Shown one piece after another: positions 6,560 through 15,472 of a stretch of 64,000 nucleotides of DNA; the first letter of the stretch is position 1, and each line of letters opens with the position of its first letter. The translations under genes and the position numbers were made by a program. The notes under the pieces are model-generated. The model had not been told where the DNA came from and searched no databases. It was given only the letters and a program-made list of their open reading frames with translations. Source of the DNA: Candidatus Protoclostridium gallicola (lineage in GTDB: Bacteria; Bacillota; Clostridia; Christensenellales; Pumilibacteraceae); assembly GCA_904387375.1 (NCBI GenBank), contig CAJFLE010000003.1, positions 105,716-169,715 on the forward strand, given 5' to 3'.

Positions 6560-9322
6560 TCATCCTCTGATGATAACGCCGACTTTGATTTCTTTCCCGA
6601 GATCGTAGAAGAATTCGTGCATATCCGAGAACTGCTCGTAAGCGTAGTTGAGCGCATACGGCATGTTGTTGTAGTCGTAACTCTTGCAGTACTCGTAGCC
6701 GCTTACCGTGATGCTGGACGCAGACGTTTCGACGGTGATCGTGCACGCGCCGTAGCCGTACGGCAGCGCCACTTCGACGTCGGAAGCCGGGCTGTCGAAC
6801 GTGAGCGAGAAGTCGTCCTCGCCGTTCTTAGAAACCGTTATCGTATCGCCTGCGGCAAGTCCGCTCAGCGTCATTTTGACCTGCGAGTTGGACGAATATG
6901 TCGGGTTCACGTCTATGGTATAGCCGGTGCCCTCGACGGTGTTTCGCGTGAACAGGCCCGGTTCGGTATTGTACGACGGCATGCTCGATGTGTTGACGTT
7001 CATTCTGTAAGCGCCGAAGGTTTCGTCCCACGTCCATTCCCAGTAATCGTAACCGTCGAGATATTTGAGCGTCTGATACACCGCCTCGTCCTTGATGAGC
7101 CAGGAATATCTGCTCGTGGAACTCGTCGACGCGTCGATATAGCAGACGACGGCGTCGTCGTATATCGAATCGGCAATGTCGGTCTGACGGTAGTCGTAGC
7201 TCTGGAGATAGTTGACGCTTTCGTTTGCGTTGATCTTGGCGCTGACGGGCGCGGCTATGAGCATGGCGACCACGGCTATTACGAGCAGCACCGTCACGCC
7301 GAACCAGTTGTGGTAATTCCACGACACTTTGCGGCTGACCACCCTGGTTTCGGACACCGTTTCGAACTTGCCCTTCTTGACCGCGTCTTCCCTGTCCTCC
7401 ACCACGGTTTCCACGACGGGTATCGTGTGCTTGGGCAGTTTATAGAACGCGTCGGACAGCACGGGCTGGAGATAGTCGAAGTACGGAGTGATCGACGAGA
7501 GCAGCAACGCGATCGATACGAGCAGGAACGGCATCGCCACGGTGGCGAACATGTTGCCGATCATGAGCGTGACCTGGATAAGGAAAGGCAGTCCGAACAT
7601 CGCGGGGATCGTATAGAGGAACAGTCTCTCGATACCGAAACCGCACTTTCTTCTGAAAGTATCTTTAAGCAGCGTGTTTACCAGCATTACGACGCCGTTG
7701 GCAACCGCGATGAAGAGATATGCCAGCGAGCCCGCCGGGAACACGAAGCCGAATACGGCTGCGGTGAGCATCTGAAGCAATGCGCCTCCGCGCACGCAGT
7801 CGCCCGCCTTGATTTTGAAACCGCGTTTGATTGCCGGGAACAGGCCGAACTGAACGGCCGCGGCGAAAACGATCGCGGGAACGAGGATCGCCGGAGTGAG
7901 CAGATGGGCGCCCACGAGCATATTCATGGTCACGGGGCCGAACGCGACGGCGAGCAGACCGATGATGAAGTATACGGCGAAGTATGCGGCAAGCGAGAGC
8001 GCAAGCGCGAGAAGCACGCCGCCCGCGCCTTTAAGCGCGGCTTCCGGTCCGAACGCCTTTTTCTTCAGCGCCGCGAACATGTTGACCGCTATGAGAACCA
8101 GCACTACTGCGGCAAGCACGTATACAGCCGCCCCGGGAACGCCCACGCCCGCGCCGAGATAGGTCGCGGAGGCGGATTCGAGCCCCGCGCCCATGGCGCT
8201 TATGTCGGCGTTACCGAAATAGTCGGCCAGACCTTCCATTGCCGACGCGTACTGCGCGGTCACGGAAGAAGTCACGTTATCCAGAGTATCGTATTTGGTT
8301 CCGGCGTCAACCGCGCCCGCGGTCGTCATGAAGTTGAGCGCGGGAACGGTCCATGTTTCGCTCTGTTTGTTATAGAAAATATCGAAGTCGGACGTCAGCC
8401 CGCCGTCTTCCATAAGCGCGGCTACCGACGAATCGGTGCGCACGGAAGCTGAGGACGCGAGATATCCGCTCATCACGTCCGAATCGCCGTCGGTGGTCTG
8501 CACTATCGTGAGCGCTCCGCCCGCGGTGATCGCGTCGAAATTGAAGGCGACGCTTACTCTCGACCACACGTTGTCGAAGCCGACGAACTGGTTCTTGAAC
8601 GCGTACGCGCCCACGCTGTCCTCGTATCTGCCGTCGGTGATGACGAACACGAGGTCGTTCGTATATTCCCTGCCGCCCGTGACGATCTCGTCAATAACCG
8701 CGATCATTGCGGCGACGGAAGACGCCGACGACGCGCCGACGGAACCGCTGTTCGAATCGTAGTGCGTCATGAAGAGCACTGCGTCGCGCGTACCTTCGCC
8801 GGTGCCGGGCACTATGACGACGAAGTTCTTTACCTGACGGGAAGCGTAGATAAAGCCTTCCTTGCCCGCGTCGTCCTCGTCCGTCATGTCGCCCACCGTG
8901 TCGAGGTCGACGGTAAGGTCGAGTCTCTCGAAATCCTGAACGGTAAACGTCGGAGAATCGTTAGATACCGAGGCGGTAATCTTCTGGTCGTCGCTCGTCT
9001 TGTCCGCCGCGTCGTTCGCCTTTTCGGCAGCGACATAAGTCAGCCCTTCGACGGAGGACAGAAATCCTCTGATCGTGTCGGCTGCGTCGTTGGTCGTACC
9101 GGCGTACTGATTGCGCTCGCCCGCGGCGAGAACCGCGGCGTAATCGGTATGAGCCGCTTCGGCGTCGACGGACGTCGAAACCGACGCTCCCGAAAAATAG
9201 TATGTCACAAAAGAGAATATCAGCAGCACCGCGCACACGACCGCGAGAACCGTATAATATACGGCCCCGAAAGTCTTCGGAACGCGCGCCGCGGTTTTAC
9301 CAACGTTTTGCTCTTCCTTCAT
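6560..9322 (-). CDS. large M28-peptidase-like membrane protein with degenerate zinc ligands
   Basis: The 920-residue protein has one helix near the N-terminus (about 21-43) and an extracellular M28 aminopeptidase-like domain at about 125-370. About eight further membrane helices follow (roughly 400-690), then a C-terminal beta-rich extracellular domain. The layout recalls the vacuolar Pff1/ERMP1 type of membrane M28 proteins. HYDS at 187-190 and FNFD at 260-263 fit the M28 metal sites. The bridging aspartate region reads GASSAS (196-201), the catalytic glutamate pair is replaced in DGRYED, and the last histidine appears as Asp in KYDTLDN. It may therefore be non-catalytic, binding peptides instead. 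AGAGGA precedes the ATG. It forms its own unit between the WYL regulator and the sigma operon. Confidence 0.75.
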   Translation of the reverse strand: MKEEQNVGKTAARVPKTFGAVYYTVLAVVCAVLLIFSFVTYYFSGASVSTSVDAEAAHTDYAAVLAAGERNQYAGTTNDAADTIRGFLSSVEGLTYVAAEKANDAADKTSDDQKITASVSNDSPTFTVQDFERLDLTVDLDTVGDMTDEDDAGKEGFIYASRQVKNFVVIVPGTGEGTRDAVLFMTHYDSNSGSVGASSASSVAAMIAVIDEIVTGGREYTNDLVFVITDGRYEDSVGAYAFKNQFVGFDNVWSRVSVAFNFDAITAGGALTIVQTTDGDSDVMSGYLASSASVRTDSSVAALMEDGGLTSDFDIFYNKQSETWTVPALNFMTTAGAVDAGTKYDTLDNVTSSVTAQYASAMEGLADYFGNADISAMGAGLESASATYLGAGVGVPGAAVYVLAAVVLVLIAVNMFAALKKKAFGPEAALKGAGGVLLALALSLAAYFAVYFIIGLLAVAFGPVTMNMLVGAHLLTPAILVPAIVFAAAVQFGLFPAIKRGFKIKAGDCVRGGALLQMLTAAVFGFVFPAGSLAYLFIAVANGVVMLVNTLLKDTFRRKCGFGIERLFLYTIPAMFGLPFLIQVTLMIGNMFATVAMPFLLVSIALLLSSITPYFDYLQPVLSDAFYKLPKHTIPVVETVVEDREDAVKKGKFETVSETRVVSRKVSWNYHNWFGVTVLLVIAVVAMLIAAPVSAKINANESVNYLQSYDYRQTDIADSIYDDAVVCYIDASTSSTSRYSWLIKDEAVYQTLKYLDGYDYWEWTWDETFGAYRMNVNTSSMPSYNTEPGLFTRNTVEGTGYTIDVNPTYSSNSQVKMTLSGLAAGDTITVSKNGEDDFSLTFDSPASDVEVALPYGYGACTITVETSASSITVSGYEYCKSYDYNNMPYALNYAYEQFSDMHEFFYDLGKEIKVGVIIRG

Positions 9323-9372
9323 GTAGCATTTCCTCTCTTTAAGTTCCGGCTTTTTACGCCGCTATCCGTAAT

Positions 9373-9401
9373 ATTCTATCATACCGCACACGTTTTTTCA
9401 A
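9373..9401 (-). promoter_or_regulatory. promoter of the M28-like gene
   Basis: Minus strand TTGAAA (9401-9396) and TAGAAT (9378-9373) are 17 bp apart, about 50 bases before the ATG at 9322. Confidence 0.65.
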
Positions 9402-9458
9402 ACTGTTTTGGGGTACTTTTTCCTTTATTATATAAATTTTTTGCCTGCTCCGGCTCCG

Positions 9459-10379
9459 TCAGCCGCCGTAAACGGACAAAATCCCGGCCGCGGCCGCTTT
9501 CGTGCGCTCCGCGACCGACCGCGGCGACAGCACTTTCACGCCGCTGCCGAAGGACAGAATCTTGCGCACGAGGTCTTCGCCGTCGCCCACGATGGCGCGG
9601 CAGAATATGCGCCCGTCCTCCCTGCGCACCGATTCCGCGCCCAGCCACTCTTCCAGCATGGTCAGACAGTTCTCGTCTGCGGAAAGCTCGAGATTGATGC
9701 GGTCGCCCAGATTGACGGACAGAGCGGCGCGGACGTCCGCGCCCTCCCTGACTGCGAACGTGTCGTCGGTCAGTTCTATGCTCTTCATGCGGGCGAGGCG
9801 GAACAGGCGGAATTCGCCGTGGACGTGGCACCAGCCGTAGACGTACCACACGCCTTCTTTGAGCGCGGCGGTATACGGGTCAAGCAGGCGGTAAGACTGC
9901 CTGCCGGTCTTGTCCGTGTAGTTTATGCGTATGGTGCGGCGTGCGCTCACCGCCGCGCCGACGGCGTCCAGCTTGGGCTGAACCGCGCCCGAAGAACCGT
10001 TCCACGCGTCCGAGTCGATGACGAGGGGCGGGGTTTCCGCCGCCATTATGCGGCCTTCGGACAGCGCGGCGAGCTTGTCCCTCACGCTGCGGCCGATCTC
10101 GTCCTTGAAAGTGCCGGTGAGCGCGTCGGCACACAGGCGCAGTCTGTCCAGCTCCTCCGCGGTAAACAGAACATACGGCAGTTTATAGCTGTCCGGCACG
10201 ACATAGCCGCCGCGCGGACCGGGCACCGATTCCACGGGCATGCCGCACGCGGCCAGCTCCTCGACGTAGCGCTGGACGGTGCGCGGAGAAATCTCGAAGT
10301 GCGCCGCTATCTCGTCGCGGCGGATTCTTCCGTTATTTATGAGCATCAGCAGGATGCCGTACATGAGCGAGATCTTCAT
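9459..10379 (-). CDS. HTH/WYL-domain transcriptional regulator
   Basis: The 306-residue protein has an N-terminal winged helix-turn-helix (RIRRDEIAAHFEISPRTVQRYVEEL, about 18-42). A WYL sensor domain follows in the middle, with GVWYVYGWCHVHGEFRLFRLARM, and then a C-terminal WCX-like extension. WYL proteins respond to nucleotides or nucleic-acid ends and regulate diverse genes, so no target is claimed. The ATG at 10379 is only 6 bases after a TATAAT box and no ribosome binding site is visible, so the mRNA is predicted to be leaderless. Confidence 0.9.
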   Translation of the reverse strand: MKISLMYGILLMLINNGRIRRDEIAAHFEISPRTVQRYVEELAACGMPVESVPGPRGGYVVPDSYKLPYVLFTAEELDRLRLCADALTGTFKDEIGRSVRDKLAALSEGRIMAAETPPLVIDSDAWNGSSGAVQPKLDAVGAAVSARRTIRINYTDKTGRQSYRLLDPYTAALKEGVWYVYGWCHVHGEFRLFRLARMKSIELTDDTFAVREGADVRAALSVNLGDRINLELSADENCLTMLEEWLGAESVRREDGRIFCRAIVGDGEDLVRKILSFGSGVKVLSPRSVAERTKAAAAGILSVYGG

Positions 10380-10385
10380 AACCGG

Positions 10386-10414
10386 ATTATACCAGTTACG
10401 GAGAGGAAAATCAA
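10386..10414 (-). promoter_or_regulatory. promoter giving a predicted leaderless WYL mRNA
   Basis: Minus strand TTGATT (10414-10409), 17-bp spacer, TATAAT (10391-10386), then CCGGTT and ATG. A start 7 bases after the -10 box would be the A of the start codon. Confidence 0.7.
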
Positions 10415-10415
10415 G

Positions 10416-10904
10416 TCAAAGAAGGGAGTAAACGCGGCGGGCGAAAAAAACGCGGCGGACGTATTCCAGCGTTTCGGGAAAGGGCTCCCCGCCCTTCTTC
10501 CATTCCAGCACGTTGGCGTATCCGGCGTTGTAAGACATCAGCGCGTCCGTTTCGCTGCCGGTGACGTCCGTAAGATAGGACAGGTACATGCAGCCGAGCA
10601 TGATTTCGCTGCCCGCGCTGCCGTCCGCGGCTATGCCCGTCCGTCCGGATATCCACGCGCGGGTGCCGGGCATGAGCTGCATGAGTCCCGTCGCGCCCGC
10701 GGGGCTGACCGCGTCCTCGCGGTACTTGCTTTCCGCCCAGATAACGCCGCGCACGAGATCCTCGTCCAGGCCGCTGCGCTCCGCCGCCGCCCGTATCTCT
10801 TCGGCGTACGACAGCGGGAACGCCGCCGCGCCTATAAACCAAAACGCCGTTATCAGGGCGATAACGGCGAGAATGAACAAACTTACTTTAATCTGTCCAG
10901 CCAC
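10416..10904 (-). CDS. lytic transglycosylase (SLT domain), membrane-anchored
   Basis: The 162-residue protein has an N-terminal membrane helix (about 5-28) that would leave the catalytic domain outside. The SLT signature is present: GVIWAESKYREDAVSPAG with catalytic Glu at about 58, then GLMQLMPGT, and a later MSYNAGY. Such enzymes cleave the MurNAc-GlcNAc bond of peptidoglycan. The start is a GTG at 10904 with GAGGAG 10 bases upstream. It overlaps the 3' end of queH-coaE by 22 bases, so it is the last gene of the sua5-prfA operon. Confidence 0.88.
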   Translation of the reverse strand: MAGQIKVSLFILAVIALITAFWFIGAAAFPLSYAEEIRAAAERSGLDEDLVRGVIWAESKYREDAVSPAGATGLMQLMPGTRAWISGRTGIAADGSAGSEIMLGCMYLSYLTDVTGSETDALMSYNAGYANVLEWKKGGEPFPETLEYVRRVFFARRVYSLL

Positions 10905-12058
10905 GAATTCATCAGCTCCTCTGCGCGCCGGCGCAAGGACTCCGTATCTCCGTCGTTGACGACGGTAACGTCCGCCCTCGCCGCGCGCTCTTCGTCGGAC
11001 AGCTGCGCCGCGGCAACGGCGGCGAAAGCGTCGGGCGTAAGGCCGCTGCGCTCCGCCGCGCGCTTTTCACGCAGCGCGTACGGCGCGGTAACGTTAACCG
11101 TAACGTTCGCCATACTCTCCATGCCGCACTCGAACAGCAGCGGCACTTCCATGACCGTCACCTTCGCGTCGGAGGCGCGCACGCGGCGCGCGATCTCCTC
11201 GCCCACCGCCGGGTGCATTATGCCTTCGAGCGCGCGGCGGCGTTCGTCAGAGGCGAACACCTCTTCGCGCAAAGCGGCGCGGTCGAGCGTGCCGTCCGCA
11301 CGCGCCGCGGACGGAAATTCGCGCAGCACGCGTTCCAGCACCGGGCCGGAGCTCTGGAGTTCTCTTGTCACGGCATCCGCATCGATAGTATATGCCCCGA
11401 GCGCGGCAAGCATACCCGTGAACGCGGATTTTCCGCTCGCTATCCCGCCCGTGACCGCGACGACGAGGCGCGGAGGCGTGCAGCCGCAGTAACGCTGGCG
11501 GTATATGCCGTACTTTTCGCACGTTTCCTTTATGCGCAGGCCGCCGCCCTTTTTCTTGAAATCGGAGGGCAGAAAGCGCACGCCGTACTTCCCGGCGAGG
11601 CGCAGTCCCGTTTCGTTGATGAAAGCGGCGTCTTTTAGCGGGCTTGACGTAAGCGTCGTCGCAAAATAGTCGTAACCGTCCGCCGCCGCGCGCGCCGCCG
11701 TTCTTTCCAGACGGTCGGCTATGCACGCGAGGCACTTCGCTCCGTGCTCGGCGGTGCCTTTGAGCTCGCCCACGGCGCGGTCGTACTCCGCGCGGTCGTA
11801 CGCTTCGGCGATGACGGGCACGTCGTAACCGAGCGCGGCGATAAGGCGTTTCACCTCGCCCAGCCGTTTATCGTACTCTTCCTCCGGGTAAATATTCGGA
11901 TTGTAAAAATATGCGGCGACGCGGAAATGCGAGGCGAGCGAAACGATGCCCGCCGACATGCACGGCGCGCAGCACACGTGCAGCAACAGCCCCGGCCGCT
12001 CTCCGCCGAGCTCCGCCGTTATTCTTTCGTATTCCGCGTTGTAATCCTTTTTATTCAT
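10883..12058 (-). CDS. queH-coaE: fusion of epoxyqueuosine reductase QueH and dephospho-CoA kinase CoaE
   Basis: One 391-residue frame holds two enzymes. Residues 1-193 are QueH (final step of queuosine synthesis in tRNA), with CCAPC at 29-33, CLAC at 109-112 and YRQRYCGC at 186-193 carrying the Fe-S and catalytic cysteines. Residues about 198-391 are CoaE, which phosphorylates dephospho-CoA to coenzyme A, starting with the P-loop GGIASGKS at 204-211 and continuing with HPAV and EVPLLFE blocks. The QueH part ends at its last cysteines and CoaE starts almost at once, with no linker. No stop or start signal lies between the parts. It overlaps prfA by 8 bases, so the genes are translationally coupled. 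Both halves look catalytically complete. Confidence 0.92.
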   Translation of the reverse strand: MNKKDYNAEYERITAELGGERPGLLLHVCCAPCMSAGIVSLASHFRVAAYFYNPNIYPEEEYDKRLGEVKRLIAALGYDVPVIAEAYDRAEYDRAVGELKGTAEHGAKCLACIADRLERTAARAAADGYDYFATTLTSSPLKDAAFINETGLRLAGKYGVRFLPSDFKKKGGGLRIKETCEKYGIYRQRYCGCTPPRLVVAVTGGIASGKSAFTGMLAALGAYTIDADAVTRELQSSGPVLERVLREFPSAARADGTLDRAALREEVFASDERRRALEGIMHPAVGEEIARRVRASDAKVTVMEVPLLFECGMESMANVTVNVTAPYALREKRAAERSGLTPDAFAAVAAAQLSDEERAARADVTVVNDGDTESLRRRAEELMNSWLDRLK

Positions 12059-13112
12059 TCTCGCTCAGCCGCGCGGTGATGTCCGCGAGGCGCAGGGCTT
12101 CGAGCATCTCGTCGATGTCGCCGTTCATGAAATCGGTCAGGTTGTACAGCGACAGCCCGATGCGGTGATCGGTCACTCTGCCCTGCGGGAAATTATAAGT
12201 GCGTATGCGTTCGCTGCGGTCGCCCGTGCCTATCTGACTGCGGCGTCTGCCCGCGAGCTCCTTTTCCGCTATGGAATTATAGTAGTCGTAAACGCGCGCT
12301 TTGAGCACTTTCATCGCTTTGTCGCGGTTCTTCATCTGGCTGCGCTCGTCCTCGCAGCATACGACTATGCCCGTCGGTATGTGCGTCATGCGCACGGCGG
12401 AGTCCGTCTTGTTTATGTGCTGGCCGCCGGCGCCGCCGCTGCGGTAGGTGTCTATGCGCAGATCCTTGTCCAGGATCTCCACGTTGACGTCCTCGGCCTC
12501 GGGCAGAACGGCCACGGTGACTGTGGAAGTGTGTATGCGCCCCTGCGTTTCCGTCTCGGGCACGCGCTGGACGCGGTGGACTCCCGACTCGTATTTGAGC
12601 CTGCCGTATACGCCGCTGCCCGACATCATGAACACCGCCTCTTTCACGCCGCCCAGCTCGGTGGAGTTTATGCCGATGTCCTCCCAGTGCAGGCCGGTGC
12701 GGTCGGCGTACATTTTATACATACGCATGAGATCGGCGCCGAACAGCGCCGCCTCTTCTCCGCCCGCGCCGCCGCGGATCTCTATTATAACGTTCTTGTC
12801 GTCGTCGGGATCCTTGGGCAGCAGCAGGATTTTCAGCTCCTCTTCGAGTTTGCCGATGAGCCGCTTTTTCTCGCCTATTTCCTCTTCGGCAAGCTCTTTC
12901 ATGTCCGGGTCGGACAGCAGCGCTTCCGCTCCGGCGAGATCGCTTTCGGCGCGCGACAGTTCGGCGTACTTTTCGGCTATGGGCGCGAGCGCGGTGTGCT
13001 CCTTGCACAGCCCGCTCCACAGCGCGGTGTCGGCGATCACCGCCGGGTCGGCTATTTCCGCGGACAGCTTTTCGTATCTCGCGATTACGGATTCGAGTTT
13101 TTCCCTGTTCAT
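12051..13112 (-). CDS. prfA: peptide chain release factor 1
   Basis: RF1 reads UAA and UAG stop codons and triggers peptide release. The 353-residue protein has normal length. The GGQ loop (GSGGAGGQHINKTDSAVR) and the domain 2 anticodon-like region are present. The start at 13112 is fixed by homology (MNREKLESVIARYEKL) and by the ATGA overlap with the stop of the upstream DUF1385-prmC gene. PrmC, encoded just upstream, methylates the GGQ glutamine of this protein, so enzyme and substrate are coupled at the level of translation. Confidence 0.97.
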   Translation of the reverse strand: MNREKLESVIARYEKLSAEIADPAVIADTALWSGLCKEHTALAPIAEKYAELSRAESDLAGAEALLSDPDMKELAEEEIGEKKRLIGKLEEELKILLLPKDPDDDKNVIIEIRGGAGGEEAALFGADLMRMYKMYADRTGLHWEDIGINSTELGGVKEAVFMMSGSGVYGRLKYESGVHRVQRVPETETQGRIHTSTVTVAVLPEAEDVNVEILDKDLRIDTYRSGGAGGQHINKTDSAVRMTHIPTGIVVCCEDERSQMKNRDKAMKVLKARVYDYYNSIAEKELAGRRRSQIGTGDRSERIRTYNFPQGRVTDHRIGLSLYNLTDFMNGDIDEMLEALRLADITARLSENE

Positions 13113-14944
13113 TTCTTCACCGCCGTCACGACGCGGTCGCTGCCGCTCATATCCTTTATGACTTTTATATCCGCGAACGCCGGTTCGAGCAGCGCGGCGA
13201 CTTCCGCCGCCTGGTCGTGCCCGATTTCGAGCACGAGCGCGCCGCCGTCCGTAATGTGCGCGGGCGCCTGCTCCGCTATGGCGCGGTAAAAATCCAGACC
13301 GTCCGCGCCGCCGTCCAGGCTCATGCGCGGCTGGCACTTCACCTCGGGCTGCAGCCCGTCTATATCCCCGCTGCGGATATACGGCGGGTTTGACACTATG
13401 AGGTCGAACGAGCCGGGAATGTCCGAAAACAGGTCGCTGCGCACGGTTTCCACGCCTTCGGGCAGGTTGCTCCGCGCCACGGCGAGCGCCTCTCCGGACA
13501 GGTCGGAAGCGGTCACGCGGGCGGAAGTGCGTTTTGCGAGCGCGAGGGCGATACACCCGCTGCCCGTCATGAGGTCGAGCGCGGTTTTATATCCGCGCGC
13601 GGCGATAAGGTCGCAGGCGGCGAGCGCCGTCGTTTCCGTTTCCATGCGCGGCAGATGCACCGCGTCGCTTACGCGGAGCGTATAATCGAGGAAATAGCTT
13701 TTGCCCGTGACGTAATCGAGCGGACAGTCTTCCGCCCTCTCCCCGACGTATTTTTTCAGCAGCTCCGCCTGGGACTTGTTCAGCTTGGTCACCTGCGCCA
13801 GCTCCGGGCGGCTTACGCCCAGCACTTCGCACAGCATCCAGTCCGGTTCGGAAGCATCGTCGATTCCCGCGGCGGCGTACTTTTCCGCGATATACGCGCG
13901 CGCGTCCTTCATCGTCATTTCATAGAAATCCACGGCGGGAATGCTCTCGTCCGCGTCCATTTCCAGCACTTTTCTGAAAGCGACGATGGCGGCTTCCGCC
14001 ATGCCGTCTTCGGGAATCTTCGTCGTCAACGCCTGCAGCGCGAAGCCGGGCGCCTTGAATATCATGAAAAATTTGTTGTCCGGCGCTTTTGCCACAAGTT
14101 TAAGCAGTTCGTAGCTGATGCCTGCGATGACGGGTATGCACAGTATGCCCACGCCCATGCAGATGACGTTGTACAGGATCTGCCCCGGCGTTTCGCCGAC
14201 GAGCGACTGCATGTTGGTGGGAGTGAAGCCGAACAGCGACAGCACCCAAGTAACCAAAGTAACGACGAACACGCTGAGCAGCACGGTGTAGAACAGAAAG
14301 GTCGTGCCGCAGCGCGCGTGGCGCGTGGAGCACTTCTGCACGTTCTCGACCGTGAGTTCGAGGTTATGCTCGTAGCAGTTTATGGTGCGGTGTTCGGCGC
14401 CGTGGTACATATACGTGCGGCGTATGTCTTTGAGGCGGGAGGTCAGGAACAGGTACAGCACGAGTATCGCGACCTTTATGACGCCCTTGAACAGGCACAT
14501 CAGCAGCATATATATATTGTCGTCCACTCGCGACGACAGGTCGAGCGCGAGGTCGAGCACCAGCCAGTTAAGCAGCGCGGGAAGCGCGGCGAAAAGACCG
14601 ACGGCCAAAACGACCGCCAGCACGACCGCCACGGCCATGCCGCCCTTGCCGAGCTGAGCGTCTTCGTCGTCGCCCGCGTATATCTCCGCGGATTTGCCTA
14701 TATACTTGACGCCTCCCACGAGAGAGTACAGGAAAGACGTGACTCCGCGCACGAACGGAATGCGGTAGTACCACGCCGTACGGGGCGGAGTGCGCTCGGT
14801 GGCGACGGCCAGCTCGCCTTTCTCGTCACGGCAACAAAGCGCGGCGGATGTCCTGCCGCGCATCATTACGCCTTCGAGCAGCGCCTGCCCGCCTATATTG
14901 CACGGGGTATACTTCCCCGGGTTCGTCCACTTGTCTTTGCTCAT
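13109..14944 (-). CDS. prmC: fusion of DUF1385 membrane protein and release factor methyltransferase PrmC
   Basis: The 611-residue frame joins two proteins. Residues 1-about 330 are a DUF1385 protein: GGQALLEGVMMRG at 18-30, then membrane helices at about 103-135, 145-170, 215-240 and 255-285, with conserved YHGAEHRTINCYE at 180-192. Residues about 340-611 are PrmC, the SAM-dependent methyltransferase for the GGQ glutamine of release factors, with LDLMTGSGCIALALA at 456-470 and catalytic NPPY at 519-522. The usual IPRPETE motif reads LPRMETE. DUF1385 genes often sit next to prmC in Clostridia, but here they are one polypeptide, which would tether PrmC to the membrane. Overlaps prfA by 4 bases and rpiB by 4 bases. 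Confidence 0.92.
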   Translation of the reverse strand: MSKDKWTNPGKYTPCNIGGQALLEGVMMRGRTSAALCCRDEKGELAVATERTPPRTAWYYRIPFVRGVTSFLYSLVGGVKYIGKSAEIYAGDDEDAQLGKGGMAVAVVLAVVLAVGLFAALPALLNWLVLDLALDLSSRVDDNIYMLLMCLFKGVIKVAILVLYLFLTSRLKDIRRTYMYHGAEHRTINCYEHNLELTVENVQKCSTRHARCGTTFLFYTVLLSVFVVTLVTWVLSLFGFTPTNMQSLVGETPGQILYNVICMGVGILCIPVIAGISYELLKLVAKAPDNKFFMIFKAPGFALQALTTKIPEDGMAEAAIVAFRKVLEMDADESIPAVDFYEMTMKDARAYIAEKYAAAGIDDASEPDWMLCEVLGVSRPELAQVTKLNKSQAELLKKYVGERAEDCPLDYVTGKSYFLDYTLRVSDAVHLPRMETETTALAACDLIAARGYKTALDLMTGSGCIALALAKRTSARVTASDLSGEALAVARSNLPEGVETVRSDLFSDIPGSFDLIVSNPPYIRSGDIDGLQPEVKCQPRMSLDGGADGLDFYRAIAEQAPAHITDGGALVLEIGHDQAAEVAALLEPAFADIKVIKDMSGSDRVVTAVKK

Positions 14945-15426
14945 TTACCGCAGTCCCGGCAATACTTCCTTTCTATATCAGCTATCTTGTTTATGCGGCG
15001 CGCGTGCCTCTCCGCTCCCGAAAAGGGCGTGGAAAGGAATATGTCCACGAGTTTGAGCGCCAGTCCGCTGCCGACGACGCGCGCGCCCAGCGCGATCATG
15101 TTCGCGTCGTTATGCAGGCGCGTAGCCTCGGCGGAAAAACAGTCGGTCAGGTGCGCGCACCTTATGCCCGGCACCTTGTTCGCGCACAAGCTCATGCCTA
15201 TGCCCGTGCCGCATACGAGCACGCCGAAACCGCACTCGCCGCTTGCGACGGCTTCGGACGCGGGCAGCGCGTAATCGGGATAATCCGCGGAAGGCTGCGA
15301 GGAGTGCAGACCGAAATCCGCGACTTCGTATCCCTCTTCCTCGAGGTGGGCTTTTATTATATCTTTGAGTTCTCTTCCCGCGTCGTCCGCGGCCAAAGCG
15401 ATTTTCGGTTTATTCTCCATAATCAT
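14941..15426 (-). CDS. rpiB: ribose-5-phosphate isomerase B
   Basis: RpiB interconverts ribose 5-phosphate and ribulose 5-phosphate. The 161-residue protein has the RpiB/LacAB core: AADDAGRELKD at the N-terminus, CGTGIGMSLCANK with the catalytic cysteine, and DCFSAEATRLHNDANMIALGAR. Two in-frame ATG codons (15426 and 15420) are possible; AGGA upstream suits the first. The gene order ywlC-ywlE-rpiB recalls the Bacillus ywl cluster. Stop overlaps the next gene by 4 bases. Confidence 0.95.
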   Translation of the reverse strand: MIMENKPKIALAADDAGRELKDIIKAHLEEEGYEVADFGLHSSQPSADYPDYALPASEAVASGECGFGVLVCGTGIGMSLCANKVPGIRCAHLTDCFSAEATRLHNDANMIALGARVVGSGLALKLVDIFLSTPFSGAERHARRINKIADIERKYCRDCGK

Positions 15427-15472
15427 AATGTCCTATGGCGTTCGCGCCAGTGTCGCAATCGGCGCGATTATT

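Noticed and set aside
6350..8452. 700-residue plus-strand open frame opposite the M28-like gene
   Set aside because: His/Arg/Glu-rich antisense shadow without recognisable domain.
10883..12058. Reading queH and coaE as two genes joined by a sequencing error
   Set aside because: No frame change, stop or start signal is visible near residue 194, and both parts are in the same continuous frame with complete motifs; kept as a fusion.
13113..13556. N-terminal extension of prfA
   Set aside because: Arg-rich sequence that is out of frame with, and inside, the prmC part of the upstream gene; RF1 starts at MNREKLES.
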